DNA of 64,000 nucleotides from Brevundimonas sp. SH203 (GCF_002157625.1 NZ_BDMM01000004.1:248001-312000); one strand, 5' to 3'. Counted from the first letter of the stretch, positions 38,848 to 48,777 are shown. The notes: a model not told the origin generated them from the letters alone. A program made the numbers and translations.

Positions 38848-39269
38848 GACGGATCGCCGACCTGGATGACGGCGGTGCGGCGGATGACCGCCGGCGGCCG
38901 GGGCAACATGCCGCCCATCAGCATCAAAGGACTGTCGCTGGCGTCATAGGCCACCACGACGCGCAGCCGACCGGCCTCTTCGGCGATCGCGACCGTGGTG
39001 CGTTGGGGATCGAGCGCGACGCCGCGCACCGTGTGGGAAATCTCGCCCCTCACCAAGGCCTCGCGCTCGCCCGCATCCAGCCCCCCGATGGCGGCCCGCG
39101 CCCCCTCGGACGCCACCGCCTGAACCGTCTGGGCCGTCAGAAACCATCCGCCATAGACGACGATGCCCATCAGCAGCGCGATCAGGATCGGCCCCACCAG
39201 GGCGAACTCCACCGCCGCCGCCCCCTCGCGCGCCCCACGCTTTCGTTCGCCGACAACAACCCGCAGCAT
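38844..39269 (-). CDS. tadE: TadE-like minor pilin
   Basis: A 141-residue protein with the TadE signature: a basic tail, then REGAAAVEFALVGPILIALLMGIVVYGGWF as prepilin-like hydrophobic segment with a Glu at position about 22 of the segment. The C-terminal half is periplasmic. The start is at 39269. The downstream TadG-like gene overlaps by four bases, so they are co-translated. TadE proteins are processed by prepilin peptidase in the Flp pilus system. Confidence 0.82.
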   Translation of the reverse strand: MLRVVVGERKRGAREGAAAVEFALVGPILIALLMGIVVYGGWFLTAQTVQAVASEGARAAIGGLDAGEREALVRGEISHTVRGVALDPQRTTVAIAEEAGRLRVVVAYDASDSPLMLMGGMLPRPPAVIRRTAVIQVGDPS

Positions 39270-39429
39270 TATCTCGACCCCGAGACTGAACGCTTTAGTT
39301 GTATGCGATACTCGTTAAAGGTTCGTGTCCTGACGTATCACTGGAATGCGGCGAATTCCCGGGTCGCGGACAGGCGCGCGCGGAGCGATTTCAACGCCGC
39401 TTCAGCTCCCGGCCGCGACGTCGAACACT

Positions 39430-41004
39430 TTACTCGGCGAGCGGCAGGACCAGTTCGAAAACGGCCCCCTCGACCGTGGGCAACAGGTCCAGGGTGGCGT
39501 CGTTGGCGGCCAGCAGGGCGCGCGCGATGGAGAGGCCCAGGCCGGCGCCGCCTTCGCCGCGCCGCGTGGTGAAGAAGGGTGCGAACACGCGCCCCGCGTC
39601 GGCCGGCGCGACGCCCGGGCCGTCGTCCTCCAGGGTGACGACGAGGCGTTCGGGCGAGGTTTCCGCGCTGATCCTGACGGCTGAGGCGCCGGCCTGGCGG
39701 CTGTTTTCCAAGAGGGTCGAGACCACCATTTCGATGGTGGAAGCCGGAACGGCGACCCTCGGCGGTTCGCCATCGAACATGACCGAGATCGCCAGCAGGC
39801 TTGACCTCGCATCGACCGCCTTGGCGATCGGCGGACGCACATCGACCGAAAGCCCGAGTTCGGGACGCGCCATGTCGGCGCGCGCCAGATCGAGCAGGCG
39901 GGTCACGAGCGCGGACAGGCGGCGGGCGTCGGCGTCGATGTTGTCGAGGAAACGCCGACGCTGGCCGGGCGCCATCTCGTGGTCCTGCAGCAGTTCGACC
40001 GCGCCCTGGATGCCGGACAGGGGCGTCTTGAACTCATGGCTGACGGCGGCGGCGAAATCGCGCAGGTAGCGGGAGCGGCGGTCGACCGCCTGGGCCATCC
40101 GGCCGAAGTCTTCGTACAGGGTGCGGATTTCCACGGCGGCGGTCGCGGGCGGCGGCGGTATGGCGCCCTCCCCGCCGCCGGCCACGTCGCGCGTCGCCCG
40201 GCTGAGCGCCTCGATCGGACGGGCGATGCCGCGCGAGACCAGCACCGCCAGAAGGGCGATCACCCCCAGGGTTCCGACGACGCCCAGACCGATCTTGATC
40301 CGGTCCTGATACAGCCCCTTGAACAGGGCGCGGGGCGAGCGGGACGCGACGATCACCCCCTCGACCCGCCCGTTCACCACGACGGGGCGCGCATGGTGGA
40401 TACGCAGTCCCGCCGCACGGCTGAGCCATTCCATGGAATAGCGCGGATGATAGTCGTCGTTGCGGCGCAGCACCGTCTGGGGCCGCCCCGCAAGGGCCGA
40501 ACGCACCTCGGTCAGATCGGCGAGGCCACCGCCCTGGCCATAGCCCGCGACGATCGTCCCGTTGCGATCCAGCAGGAGGATGGAGGCCAGGGTGGTGCGG
40601 CTGGTCCGGTCGATGACGGGCGCCAGCCGGGCCGCGACCGAAACCGCCTCCGCATCGGGCGCGGCGGCGGCGCGCGGCGCGGGGCGCGCCGGCAGGACCG
40701 GCGTCGATCCCAGGTCGATCGTCGCGGGTTCGGGCCTGTAATAGCCCGGGTCGTCGCGTCGGGCGGGATCGAGCGGGACCACGACGGCGCCGGGCCAATC
40801 CGAGGCGGCCACGGCCGACAGGGCGACGGCCTGGGCGACCAGTTCCGCCTCTGTCTGGCGTACCAGGGTGTTCTCATAGACCCGCAGGAAGATGGCGCTG
40901 AGCCCCGGCAGGACGCCGGCGAAGATCAGCACCGACAGCAGAATCGTCCGAAGCCTGAGCGCCGGCCAGTGACGACGGACGAAGGCGCGGAGGCGCGCGA
41001 TCAC
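39430..41004 (-). CDS. Membrane sensor histidine kinase
   Basis: A 524-residue two-component sensor. An N-terminal membrane helix (about 18-38), a periplasmic sensing region of about 200 residues (with STPVLPARPAPRAAAAP linker-like part), a second membrane helix (about 245-265, VVGTLGVIALLAVLVSRGIA), a HAMP domain, the H-box AAVSHEFKTPLSGI with phospho-His at 323 and the ATPase domain with DDGPGV and GGAGLGLSIARALL. The GTG at 41004 overlaps the regulator stop by four bases (GTGA), indicating coupling. Resembles CreC-like sensors in layout. Signal unknown. Confidence 0.9.
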   Translation of the reverse strand: MIARLRAFVRRHWPALRLRTILLSVLIFAGVLPGLSAIFLRVYENTLVRQTEAELVAQAVALSAVAASDWPGAVVVPLDPARRDDPGYYRPEPATIDLGSTPVLPARPAPRAAAAPDAEAVSVAARLAPVIDRTSRTTLASILLLDRNGTIVAGYGQGGGLADLTEVRSALAGRPQTVLRRNDDYHPRYSMEWLSRAAGLRIHHARPVVVNGRVEGVIVASRSPRALFKGLYQDRIKIGLGVVGTLGVIALLAVLVSRGIARPIEALSRATRDVAGGGEGAIPPPPATAAVEIRTLYEDFGRMAQAVDRRSRYLRDFAAAVSHEFKTPLSGIQGAVELLQDHEMAPGQRRRFLDNIDADARRLSALVTRLLDLARADMARPELGLSVDVRPPIAKAVDARSSLLAISVMFDGEPPRVAVPASTIEMVVSTLLENSRQAGASAVRISAETSPERLVVTLEDDGPGVAPADAGRVFAPFFTTRRGEGGAGLGLSIARALLAANDATLDLLPTVEGAVFELVLPLAE

Positions 41005-41723
41005 GCTCCTGTCGCTCCCGGCGCCCCCAGACAGGGACCGAGCTGGTAACCGAGCCCCGCGCGCGTCTCGATCACGTCGGCGCCGCCCACCACGGCGAAC
41101 TTGGCGCGCAGGTTCCGCACATGGCTGTCGATGGTGCGGTCGGTCATGGCGAAGCCGGGACCGTGGACCCGGTCGATGATGGCGTCGCGCGTGAAGACCC
41201 GGCGTGGCGCGTCGGCCAGGGTGCGCACGATGCTGAACTCCGTCACCGTCAGCGGCACCTCGACATCGCGCCATGTCGCGCGCCAGCCGTCCGCATCCAG
41301 ACCCAGGCCGCCCAGGGCGAAGCGGCCCGGCGTCGGCGGGGGCGGGTTGCGTGCAACCCGACGCAGGATGGCCGCGACCCGCGCCACCACCTCGCGCGGG
41401 CTGAAGGGCTTGGTCACATAGTCGTCGGCCCCAAGCTCCATGCCCAGGATGCGGTCGATCTCGTCGTCGCGCGACGACAGGAACAGCACCGGCAGATCGC
41501 CCTGGGCACGAATGCGGCGGCAGACCTCGATCCCGTCCATGCGCGGCATGTTGATGTCCAGCACGATCAGGTTCGGCGTGAACGCGGCGATGTCGGCCAA
41601 GGCCGCCTCGCCGTCAGCGGCCTCCCGCGTCGCCAGACCCGCCTTCTGCAGCGCGAAGGTCAAGAGGTCGCGAATGTGCGGGTCGTCGTCGACCACCAGG
41701 ACGGTGCTTTGCATGATGGCCAT
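41001..41723 (-). CDS. OmpR/PhoB-family response regulator
   Basis: A 240-residue regulator with an N-terminal receiver (VDDD at 10-13, Asp in LIVLDINMPRMDG, Lys in VTKPFSP) and a C-terminal winged-helix DNA-binding domain (about 140-232; LTVTEFSIVRTLADAPRRVFTR, RTIDSHVRNLRAKF). The start at 41723 lies two bases after the DUF4173 stop; an inner ATG at 41714 is also possible. Encoded between a DUF4173 membrane protein and its kinase, as an operon. It should control genes linked to the signal sensed by the kinase. Confidence 0.92.
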   Translation of the reverse strand: MAIMQSTVLVVDDDPHIRDLLTFALQKAGLATREAADGEAALADIAAFTPNLIVLDINMPRMDGIEVCRRIRAQGDLPVLFLSSRDDEIDRILGMELGADDYVTKPFSPREVVARVAAILRRVARNPPPPTPGRFALGGLGLDADGWRATWRDVEVPLTVTEFSIVRTLADAPRRVFTRDAIIDRVHGPGFAMTDRTIDSHVRNLRAKFAVVGGADVIETRAGLGYQLGPCLGAPGATGA

Positions 41724-41725
41724 GT

Positions 41726-43234
41726 TCAGCCTTCCGTTCGCGAGGTCAACGGCGGGTGCGAGACGGCGGAGGCCGACAGCGCGCGGCTGCGTCGCACGGC
41801 GTCGACACGCGCCAGGCGACGCTGGCCGCGCCAGGTCCAGCCGCGCCATTCGCCCTGGCGGCGGCGCAGGTTTAACTCGATGTCCCGGCGAACGGCGCCG
41901 ACGCGGTCGCGCAGGGCGGCGTCCCGGGTGGTGGTTTCCAACTGGACCAGGGAAACCAGGGCCGGCGCTCCCAACGTCTGCAGATAGCCGAGGTCCAGCT
42001 CGACCCCGCGTCCTCCGACCTCCTTGGCGTGACGCACGTTCCAGCCCGCGACCACGGCGCCGAGATCGACCGTGCTGAGGACGGCCAGAACGCTCAGGGT
42101 CGCCGTGACATTGGCGTTGATCAGCCAGTGCGCCGACTTATCGGCCAGCATTCGCCAGCAGATCAGCGCCAGTCCGACCCCGACCAGCACCATCCAGATC
42201 ATGGCGGCGATGCGGAACCGGGTCAGGGCGTAGGCCTCGACATAGTCGGCGGTGCGCAACAGGCTGGACGCGACCAGGATCATGTTCTGGGCGATCCAGA
42301 CGACCACCAGACGCCGGACCAGCGGCTTGCTCGCCGTGTCGGAACCCGGCTGGAGCGCCACCAGCACGAACAGTCCGGCGAGCAGGGCGGTGACGATCAG
42401 GGGATAGGCGCCGCGATGTGCGTATTCGGCCAGGCTCATGTCGCCCGGAAGCGGCGCGCCGCTCCACAGGAAGGCGATATCCAGACCGTTCTGAAGCGCG
42501 AAGACCGCATTGAAGACGATCAGGGACAGGGTGATCGAGGTCGTCAGGAAGGCCGAAGGCTTTCCGATTTTTCGCTCAGGCAGGGCGATCAAGGGCTTGC
42601 GCCAGCGCGGCCGCAGCAGACCCAGAACCCCGACGAAGACGACGCTCCAGAACAGGAGGCGAACGATGGTCTCCGGCGACAGCGAAGGCAGCGAAAACCC
42701 GGCGAGAGTGTCCGAGATCAGCGGATTCGCCGCCGAGAACAGGGCGAGGAAGACCACGCCGCCGACCACCGGCATAACGAGGAGGCCGAGCAGGGCCAGG
42801 GCGGACAGTCCGCCGCGCCTGCGCCTCAGACGCGAGACCTTGATCAGGTCGATCAAGGGACCGAACGTCGCCAAGACCCCCTGCAGCGCCAGTCTTTGGG
42901 CCCAACCCCATGCGGTCTCGCTCGACCTCACCCGGCTGGACAGGGCCGCCACGCTCATCGAGACGCCGAACAGACCCCAGGCCAACACCCCAGGCCGATC
43001 CGCCAGGACCAGGGCGAAGGCGACGCCGACCACAACGAACCCCAGGCCCCGACGATCTCGCAGCAGATCTTTCCGACCAAGCAGCGCGCCCCCCAGAACC
43101 GCGAGAGCGAACAGGCCAAGGCTCGTTCCAGGCGCATGGGCGAAGAACAGCAGGTCGGCCAGACCGACCAGGACGGCGCAGACCGCGATCCTGACCCAGA
43201 ACGACGCGCGCGGCAGAGCGGATATGTGAAACAT
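41726..43234 (-). CDS. DUF4173 polytopic membrane protein
   Basis: A 502-residue protein with about 12 hydrophobic segments (such as GLLVMPVVGGVVFLALFSAAN and ALICWRMLADKSAHWLINAN) and DUF4173/DUF4153 character in the RLLFWSVVFVGVLGLLR and TRFRIAAMIWMVLVGVGLAL regions. The C-terminal 70 residues are hydrophilic and Arg-rich. The stop is two bases from the regulator start, so it is co-transcribed with the two-component pair and probably feeds it a signal or is controlled by it. Family function is unknown. Confidence 0.82.
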   Translation of the reverse strand: MFHISALPRASFWVRIAVCAVLVGLADLLFFAHAPGTSLGLFALAVLGGALLGRKDLLRDRRGLGFVVVGVAFALVLADRPGVLAWGLFGVSMSVAALSSRVRSSETAWGWAQRLALQGVLATFGPLIDLIKVSRLRRRRGGLSALALLGLLVMPVVGGVVFLALFSAANPLISDTLAGFSLPSLSPETIVRLLFWSVVFVGVLGLLRPRWRKPLIALPERKIGKPSAFLTTSITLSLIVFNAVFALQNGLDIAFLWSGAPLPGDMSLAEYAHRGAYPLIVTALLAGLFVLVALQPGSDTASKPLVRRLVVVWIAQNMILVASSLLRTADYVEAYALTRFRIAAMIWMVLVGVGLALICWRMLADKSAHWLINANVTATLSVLAVLSTVDLGAVVAGWNVRHAKEVGGRGVELDLGYLQTLGAPALVSLVQLETTTRDAALRDRVGAVRRDIELNLRRRQGEWRGWTWRGQRRLARVDAVRRSRALSASAVSHPPLTSRTEG

Positions 43235-43630
43235 TGAGACCTCCCTTTCGGGGAGGACTTCTCCGCTATCGCCATCGAGTCGGTTTGCGCCGCCAAAGGA
43301 TTGTCAGCGCAGGCGCTGTGCAGGTTCGATGCAGACAGCCTTCAGACCAGACAGGCATCGCTCCTCATTCGTCTCAGCATGCCGATTGGGGTGGTCTCCG
43401 ATGCCGATCACCTCCAGGTCGGATCGTTCGAGGGCGGCGGCCCGACATGTCTTCGATAATGACACTGGAACGCCCAACGCATCGGCTATCGTCGCCCGAC
43501 GAGATGGTCTCGACACTGTCCTCGGCGTCGGCGGCCGAAGCCTTACCGCCGACATTCAGAAATCGGGTCGCGGCGGCCTGTGCCCCGAGTGCGGCCTTGA
43601 CCGTCACGAAATGATTCAGGCTCACCCAAC
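43235..43630. other. Intergenic region at the likely left island edge, with a small ATGA-coupled open frame
   Basis: A 396-bp gap. An 86-codon frame on the minus strand starts at 43634, overlapping the helicase stop by four bases (ATGA), and runs to 43374. Its first half (MSWVSLNHFVTVKAALGAQ) reads like protein but its second half does not. A different minus frame (to 43304) contains ATIADALGVPV, like the end of an XRE domain. This may be a decayed small gene. No copy of the tRNA-Arg 3' end was found here by eye. Confidence 0.35.
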
Positions 43631-46600
43631 TCATGTTGCGACCTTGCGCACGATCAGGTCTCCCTTGATCGTCACCATGCCGGTCGCTTCGAGGCGGCCG
43701 ACGCCGGCTTGCAGGACGTCCTTCAACTGGCCGCTGGTGGCCGAAAAGCCGAACGCCCGCGACGCAGCCTGGACGAGGTCGTCACGGCCCGCGCCGTAGT
43801 TGGCGTCGATGATGGTCAGAAGCACCTGATCGATCTCGGCCGGCGGCAGGGCTTCGGGTTTGCGCAACGATAGCGACGTCACCATCGAGCGATCCCGGCC
43901 GACGACGGCTTGATCCGGCGCGGAGTAGAAGGGGCCGCCCTGGATCAGCCCGTGCTGGACCGCCGCCGTCACGGCCCGCTCGACGGCCGCCCGGATGCGT
44001 GAACCCGCCCGACCGAGGCCCCAGAGGATACGGATGCGGGCCGTGATTTCGTCGAGATGGATCGGGCCTTCGACCTGGACGACCTTGACCACATAGGCGG
44101 CCATTTGAGCCAGAGAAGTTTCGTGAGGCTCGACCGCGCGGTTCACCGGGAAATCGGCTTCGACATACAGATTGCGATCCGACACGAAGGCCGAGCCGGC
44201 CTCCATCACCGCCGTGACGACCTCATAGTCATCGACCCGTTCCGCCTCGAACGAGACCGGCACGGCGCGGGCGGGCTTATAACCGTCCTCGTCGCGCGCC
44301 GCCCACTCGGCCCTTGCAGCGGCGATAGCGTCCTCGATCTTCTTCAGTTCGGCCTGCGGACGCAAATACCAGTCGGCGCTCCAGACCCGATGGATGATCC
44401 AACCATGGGCTTCCAGAACTTGCTGACGCAGACGGTCCCGGTCCCGCGCCGACCGTGACGAATGGAACTGGGCGCCGTCGCACTCGATGCCGAGAGTGAA
44501 GCGGCCCGGCTTGTCAGGGTCCGAGACCGCCAGATCGACGCGGAAGCCCGACGCGCCGATCTGGCGCTTGACGTCATAGCCCAGAGCCTGGAGCCGTTCG
44601 CAGACCTGGACTTCGAACTCGCTGTCGAAATCCTCGCCGGTGACTTCGCCCAGACCGAAATGGCCCGTCTCGGCGAAGGTCAGGAACAATTTGAGCGCCG
44701 CGACGCCTCTGGCCCTGGTCCTTTCGAGGTCGATGTCGGCGCCGGTGAAGTTGCAGAAGACCTCGCATCGCAGCTTCGCCCGCGAGATCAAGACGTTCAG
44801 CCGGCGCTCGCCGCCTTCTCCGCTCAGCGGACCAAAGGCGTGGGCCAGATAGCCCTGCTCGGTCTTGCCATAGCCCACCGAGATGAAGATGACGTCGCGC
44901 TCGTCGCCCTGGATGTTTTCCAGGTTCTTGACGAAGAAGGGCTCGTTGGACGCGCCGCTGAAGAAGTCCTCGACGTCGGGGTTGGCCCGCCGCAGCAGTT
45001 CCAGTTCCTTCAACACCGCCTGTCGTTGCGAGACCGAGAAGGTGGCGACGCCCAGGGTCTGTTCCGGGCTGGTCCGGGCGTGGTGGATGACGGCCTCGGC
45101 GACCGCCCTGGCTTCCTTGGGATTCGTCCGCGTGCCGCCCCTGTCATAGGCGGTGTCCTTCATCAGGTTGAACTTCAACCCCATGCCCGCGACGGCGTCA
45201 TAGGGGCTTGGCACGATGAACAGCTTGTTCTCGTAGAACTCCCGGTTCGAGACCGCGATCAGGGACTGGTGCTTGGAGCGGTAGTGCCAACTCAGCATCC
45301 GATGGGGGACACCCTTGGCCAGACAGAGTTCAAGGATGCTCTCGGCGTCCTTGGCCTGGATGGTGATCCCGTCGTCGCCTTCCTCGGGGTCCTCCTCTCC
45401 CGTCAGCTTCCTGAAGAAGGCGGTCGGCGGCAGTTGGCGCTCGTCGCCGACGACGACGATCTGGTTGACGCGGGCGATGGCGCCCAGGGAATCCACCGGC
45501 TCGATCTGGCTGGCTTCGTCCATGACCAGAAGGTCGAACTGCATGCCCCCCGGCTTCAGGAACTGGGCGACGGATAGAGGGCTCATCATGAAGACGGGCT
45601 TGAGTTGCTGGATCGCAGGCCCGGCCTGTTCCAGCAGAACGCGGATGGGCTTGTGGCCGCGTTTGCGGGCGATCTCGGCGTTCAGGACGCCGAGAGGACC
45701 GATCCCTGCTGCACCGCGCGGACGCCCTTCGGCGTGGGCGGCGACGATCTGCTCCTGGGCCAGATCGATGCGCGCCTTGTCGAGCCGCTGGAACGCGGCG
45801 ACCTGATTGTTGTGACCGTCACCGTCGAAGCCGCGCAGTTCCGGCCAGGCGTTGAAGAGCGTGACGCGCAGGACTTCCGCATAGGCGCGTTCGAAGGCCG
45901 GGCCGAGGGTCTTGTGATCGAGTCGGCCGTCGTGAAGCCCCTCGACCAGGCTGCCGGCGCCGAGAGCGTCCAAGGCTCTGGCGCGGGATGCGAAGGCGAT
46001 GAAGCGGCTGATCCCTTCCAGATCCCCGAGCCATTCCGTCAGACGGCTGGCGAGAACATCGAGCGCAAGGGCCGAACCTGCGGTGACGCCGAAGGCCCGT
46101 TCGAGATCGAGGTCGAGGTCTGCGACCATGGCGTCCAGCCGCGCTTCCAGGTCCGGCAGGGCCTCGGCGAGACCGAGCCGCGCCTTCTCGATCGGCGCGA
46201 TGTCTGCGACGTCCGATAGCCGCGTCCAGATGTCGGACGGCAAGGCCGCGTGAGCGCGTCGCCAGGCCAGGATCGCGTCGAGTTGGCTCCAGTCCGATCG
46301 CTCGCCCTTCCAGGCGGACCCGAAGGCGGCGCCGGCCTGCTCGGCGGCGACGAAGGCGGCCTTCGCATTCTGGGCGGCCGTCATGCGGTCGATCAACGCG
46401 ACCCGCTCGGGCGGCGTCTTCGGCAGGGGCGCGGTCAGGTAGGAGCGGAGAAGCGCGATCTGGGCGCGGTATCCGCCGTCGAGGAAGCGGAACAGACCCG
46501 CGCCCTTGGTGATGATCGAGGTGCGGATGACGCCGAAGTCGGCGATTCGACCGGCTTCGTTGAACGCCTGCTCGGCATCCGCCCAGGCGGCCCTATGGGC

Positions 46601-48388
46601 GCGCCCGGCTTCGATCAAACGCTGAAGCCCGTCGAGGTCGCTCCACGGCGTCGAAGTCAGCGCCGAACGATCAAGACCGGACGGCAAGGGCGTCACCGAC
46701 AGACAGGCCATCGACCGTTTCAAGTCGCCGATGGTCCTGGGGGCCTCGGCGCCCAGGAGGTCCGTGGCGACGCCGGCGTGCCGGTCGGCCTCGGTCTGCG
46801 CAGCGGCCAGCCCCCGGATGCGCTCTCCCAGCGCCTGCCGCTCGACAGGATCGAGGGCATCGCGACGGACGCCGCGCCACACATTTTCGGGCGCCGGACC
46901 CAGGGCGCGAGAACGCTCGGATACATCGGCGATGACGGCCCGTCGCGCGGTCAGGTCTTCACGAGTCCACTGATCCGCGCCCGCCAGCGAATAACCGGAA
47001 GGCGCCGTCGATTCCTGCGACCGCGCCAGCAAGCCGAGAATGGCCTGGGGCGTGAGACCGCTGGGCTTGAGGGGGTCATGCAGGCGTCTGGCGAATGTGT
47101 TCAGAAAACCGCTGGTCTCGCCCAGCTTGTCGATGACGCTCAAGTCGCCGCGCGCCGGCCTGTGTTGCGCATCGCGGGTTCGTTTGAGTTCTTCCAGAAC
47201 CGTGCGCTTGTTGACCTTGTTCGAATGCAGTTCCAGCGTCAGCGGCCCGAGTCCCACCTGACGCAGGCGACGGTGGACGACGTCCAGGGCCGCCATCTTC
47301 TCGGCGACGAACAGGACCTTCTTCCCGCGCGCAACGGCGGCGGCGATGATGTTGGTGATGGTTTGCGACTTGCCCGTGCCGGGCGGTCCCTTGACCACCA
47401 GGGAACGGCCGCCGGCGGCCTCGGCGATGACCACCGTCTGCGAACTGTCGGCGTCGACGACGTGATGGAGTTCGAGCGGCTTGATGACATCGTCGATGGC
47501 GTCATGTTCGCCGACGAGAGGGGCGCTCTCGGGGAAGCCGTCGCGCAGCAGGGCGCCGATCATCTCACGGGTGTCGATGGCGGCGTCGGTCGGCCAGTTG
47601 TCGGGGTCCAGATCCCGGTACATCAGGAATTTCGAGAAGGAGAAGAAGCCCAGCACCATGGCGTCGGGCAGGACTTCCCAGCGCTTGTTGTTGGACACCG
47701 TCTCAGCGATCCGGGCGCAGTAGCCCGCCAGATCGACCTCGTCCTCGTCCTTGAAGTCCTCGATGGTCAGGGCGAACTCGGCCTTCATCTTGGCCTGAAG
47801 CGTCAGGTTCGGGGACGGCGGCTCGTCGCGCCAACGCAGCTTGAACTTGTCGGCCGCGCTGGTGCGCTCCAGCTTCACGGGCAATAACACCAGGGGCGCG
47901 TGCCGGGCGATGTCGGACGTGTCGCTGTCGAACCAGCGCAGCAGGCCGATCGCCAGATAGAGGATGTTGACGCCCTGCTCCTGCTCCAGCGTCTGGGCGT
48001 CATACCAGACGTCGAACAGTCGTTTCTGAAGGCCCTCGGATGTCAGGCGCGTCTGAAGCCGGGTGTCGCTGTGACGAGACGCGACGCCGCGTTCATCGAT
48101 GGCGTCGTCACCGGGTTGAGGAATGCCGCCCGTGATATCGTCATCCGGGTCGAGTTCGGCGCGGTCGGCTTCGCTTAACTGGGTTCCCGGCAGGAAACTG
48201 AGCGCCTTGTTCGAGGTCAGCAGCCGGAACACCTCGGTCGATTTTTCATCGACGATTTCAATAGCCCGGTTGTTCTTCGTCCGAAGCGGTGTGTTCAGAA
48301 GGCGATTGCGGGTGGAGAGATCGAGAAGCGCATTGCGCTCCTTCAGCAATCTGTCGCGGATAGAAATAATGGCTTCGCCGTCGGCCAT
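43631..48388 (-). CDS. DUF4011/DUF3320 helicase with Vsr-like nuclease domain
   Basis: A 1,585-residue protein. The N-terminus RDRLLKERNALLDLSTRNRLLNTPL is the DUF4011 hallmark. Superfamily 1 helicase motifs follow: Walker A GPPGTGKSQTI (about 335) and Walker B VMDEASQIEP (about 953), then RDVIFISVGYGK and NVLISRAKLR. A Vsr/MTES_1575-like nuclease domain is near 1290-1345 (GIECDGAQFHSS ... RVWSADWY) and a DUF3320-like domain ends the protein. Such giant helicase-nucleases occur in defence islands. It lies downstream of the restriction operon, 389 bp away. Antiviral action is inference from family and place. Confidence 0.85.
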   Translation of the reverse strand: MADGEAIISIRDRLLKERNALLDLSTRNRLLNTPLRTKNNRAIEIVDEKSTEVFRLLTSNKALSFLPGTQLSEADRAELDPDDDITGGIPQPGDDAIDERGVASRHSDTRLQTRLTSEGLQKRLFDVWYDAQTLEQEQGVNILYLAIGLLRWFDSDTSDIARHAPLVLLPVKLERTSAADKFKLRWRDEPPSPNLTLQAKMKAEFALTIEDFKDEDEVDLAGYCARIAETVSNNKRWEVLPDAMVLGFFSFSKFLMYRDLDPDNWPTDAAIDTREMIGALLRDGFPESAPLVGEHDAIDDVIKPLELHHVVDADSSQTVVIAEAAGGRSLVVKGPPGTGKSQTITNIIAAAVARGKKVLFVAEKMAALDVVHRRLRQVGLGPLTLELHSNKVNKRTVLEELKRTRDAQHRPARGDLSVIDKLGETSGFLNTFARRLHDPLKPSGLTPQAILGLLARSQESTAPSGYSLAGADQWTREDLTARRAVIADVSERSRALGPAPENVWRGVRRDALDPVERQALGERIRGLAAAQTEADRHAGVATDLLGAEAPRTIGDLKRSMACLSVTPLPSGLDRSALTSTPWSDLDGLQRLIEAGRAHRAAWADAEQAFNEAGRIADFGVIRTSIITKGAGLFRFLDGGYRAQIALLRSYLTAPLPKTPPERVALIDRMTAAQNAKAAFVAAEQAGAAFGSAWKGERSDWSQLDAILAWRRAHAALPSDIWTRLSDVADIAPIEKARLGLAEALPDLEARLDAMVADLDLDLERAFGVTAGSALALDVLASRLTEWLGDLEGISRFIAFASRARALDALGAGSLVEGLHDGRLDHKTLGPAFERAYAEVLRVTLFNAWPELRGFDGDGHNNQVAAFQRLDKARIDLAQEQIVAAHAEGRPRGAAGIGPLGVLNAEIARKRGHKPIRVLLEQAGPAIQQLKPVFMMSPLSVAQFLKPGGMQFDLLVMDEASQIEPVDSLGAIARVNQIVVVGDERQLPPTAFFRKLTGEEDPEEGDDGITIQAKDAESILELCLAKGVPHRMLSWHYRSKHQSLIAVSNREFYENKLFIVPSPYDAVAGMGLKFNLMKDTAYDRGGTRTNPKEARAVAEAVIHHARTSPEQTLGVATFSVSQRQAVLKELELLRRANPDVEDFFSGASNEPFFVKNLENIQGDERDVIFISVGYGKTEQGYLAHAFGPLSGEGGERRLNVLISRAKLRCEVFCNFTGADIDLERTRARGVAALKLFLTFAETGHFGLGEVTGEDFDSEFEVQVCERLQALGYDVKRQIGASGFRVDLAVSDPDKPGRFTLGIECDGAQFHSSRSARDRDRLRQQVLEAHGWIIHRVWSADWYLRPQAELKKIEDAIAAARAEWAARDEDGYKPARAVPVSFEAERVDDYEVVTAVMEAGSAFVSDRNLYVEADFPVNRAVEPHETSLAQMAAYVVKVVQVEGPIHLDEITARIRILWGLGRAGSRIRAAVERAVTAAVQHGLIQGGPFYSAPDQAVVGRDRSMVTSLSLRKPEALPPAEIDQVLLTIIDANYGAGRDDLVQAASRAFGFSATSGQLKDVLQAGVGRLEATGMVTIKGDLIVRKVAT

Positions 48389-48777
48389 GCCGCCCGCCCT
48401 CCAGAGTTGCGAAGAAACAACCCTATAATCATTGCGAGAGGTTTCGCCAGCGCAGATCGCCTCACCAAAGCAGCGGCATCCCGCATCTGCAGCTTCGGAA
48501 ACCAGCCAGTCGATATGGCGCAGCTTGAGCAGGAGCGCGCGCCTGCCGCGTGAATCTATCGCCCTCAGGCAATCCAGTGAAGGACAGCTGACTTGGGCAG
48601 ATCATGTCAGTGAAAATAGATGGCGCGCCGCCTTGGACGATGCTGAGAACTATTGTGCGAGCATAGAGCTGGCTGGCTGACGGTGAGAATTTACCAGCTG
48701 CTGACGTTGGCGATGCCTCCAGACTCTGGCGTTTGTAGCGGCCTCATTGAGAGGCGCAGCCCGCCGATGTGTTTTGC
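48389..48777. other. AT-richer gap between the McrC-like gene and the helicase gene
   Basis: A 389-bp stretch of lower GC than most of the window, upstream of the helicase. An 82-codon frame (48432-48680, plus) has no recognisable domain and no good ribosome site. The helicase promoter should lie here. I see nothing else supportable. Confidence 0.4.

Noticed and set aside
43235..43630. Left attachment site copy of the tRNA-Arg 3' end
   Set aside because: I looked for the GATTCGAACGCCCGACC word and found only a short partial match (GGAACGCCCAACGC near 43469); large serine recombinases may leave no long repeat.
48432..48680. An 82-codon plus-strand frame upstream of the helicase
   Set aside because: No ribosome site, no domain and Ser/Arg-rich; probably non-coding.
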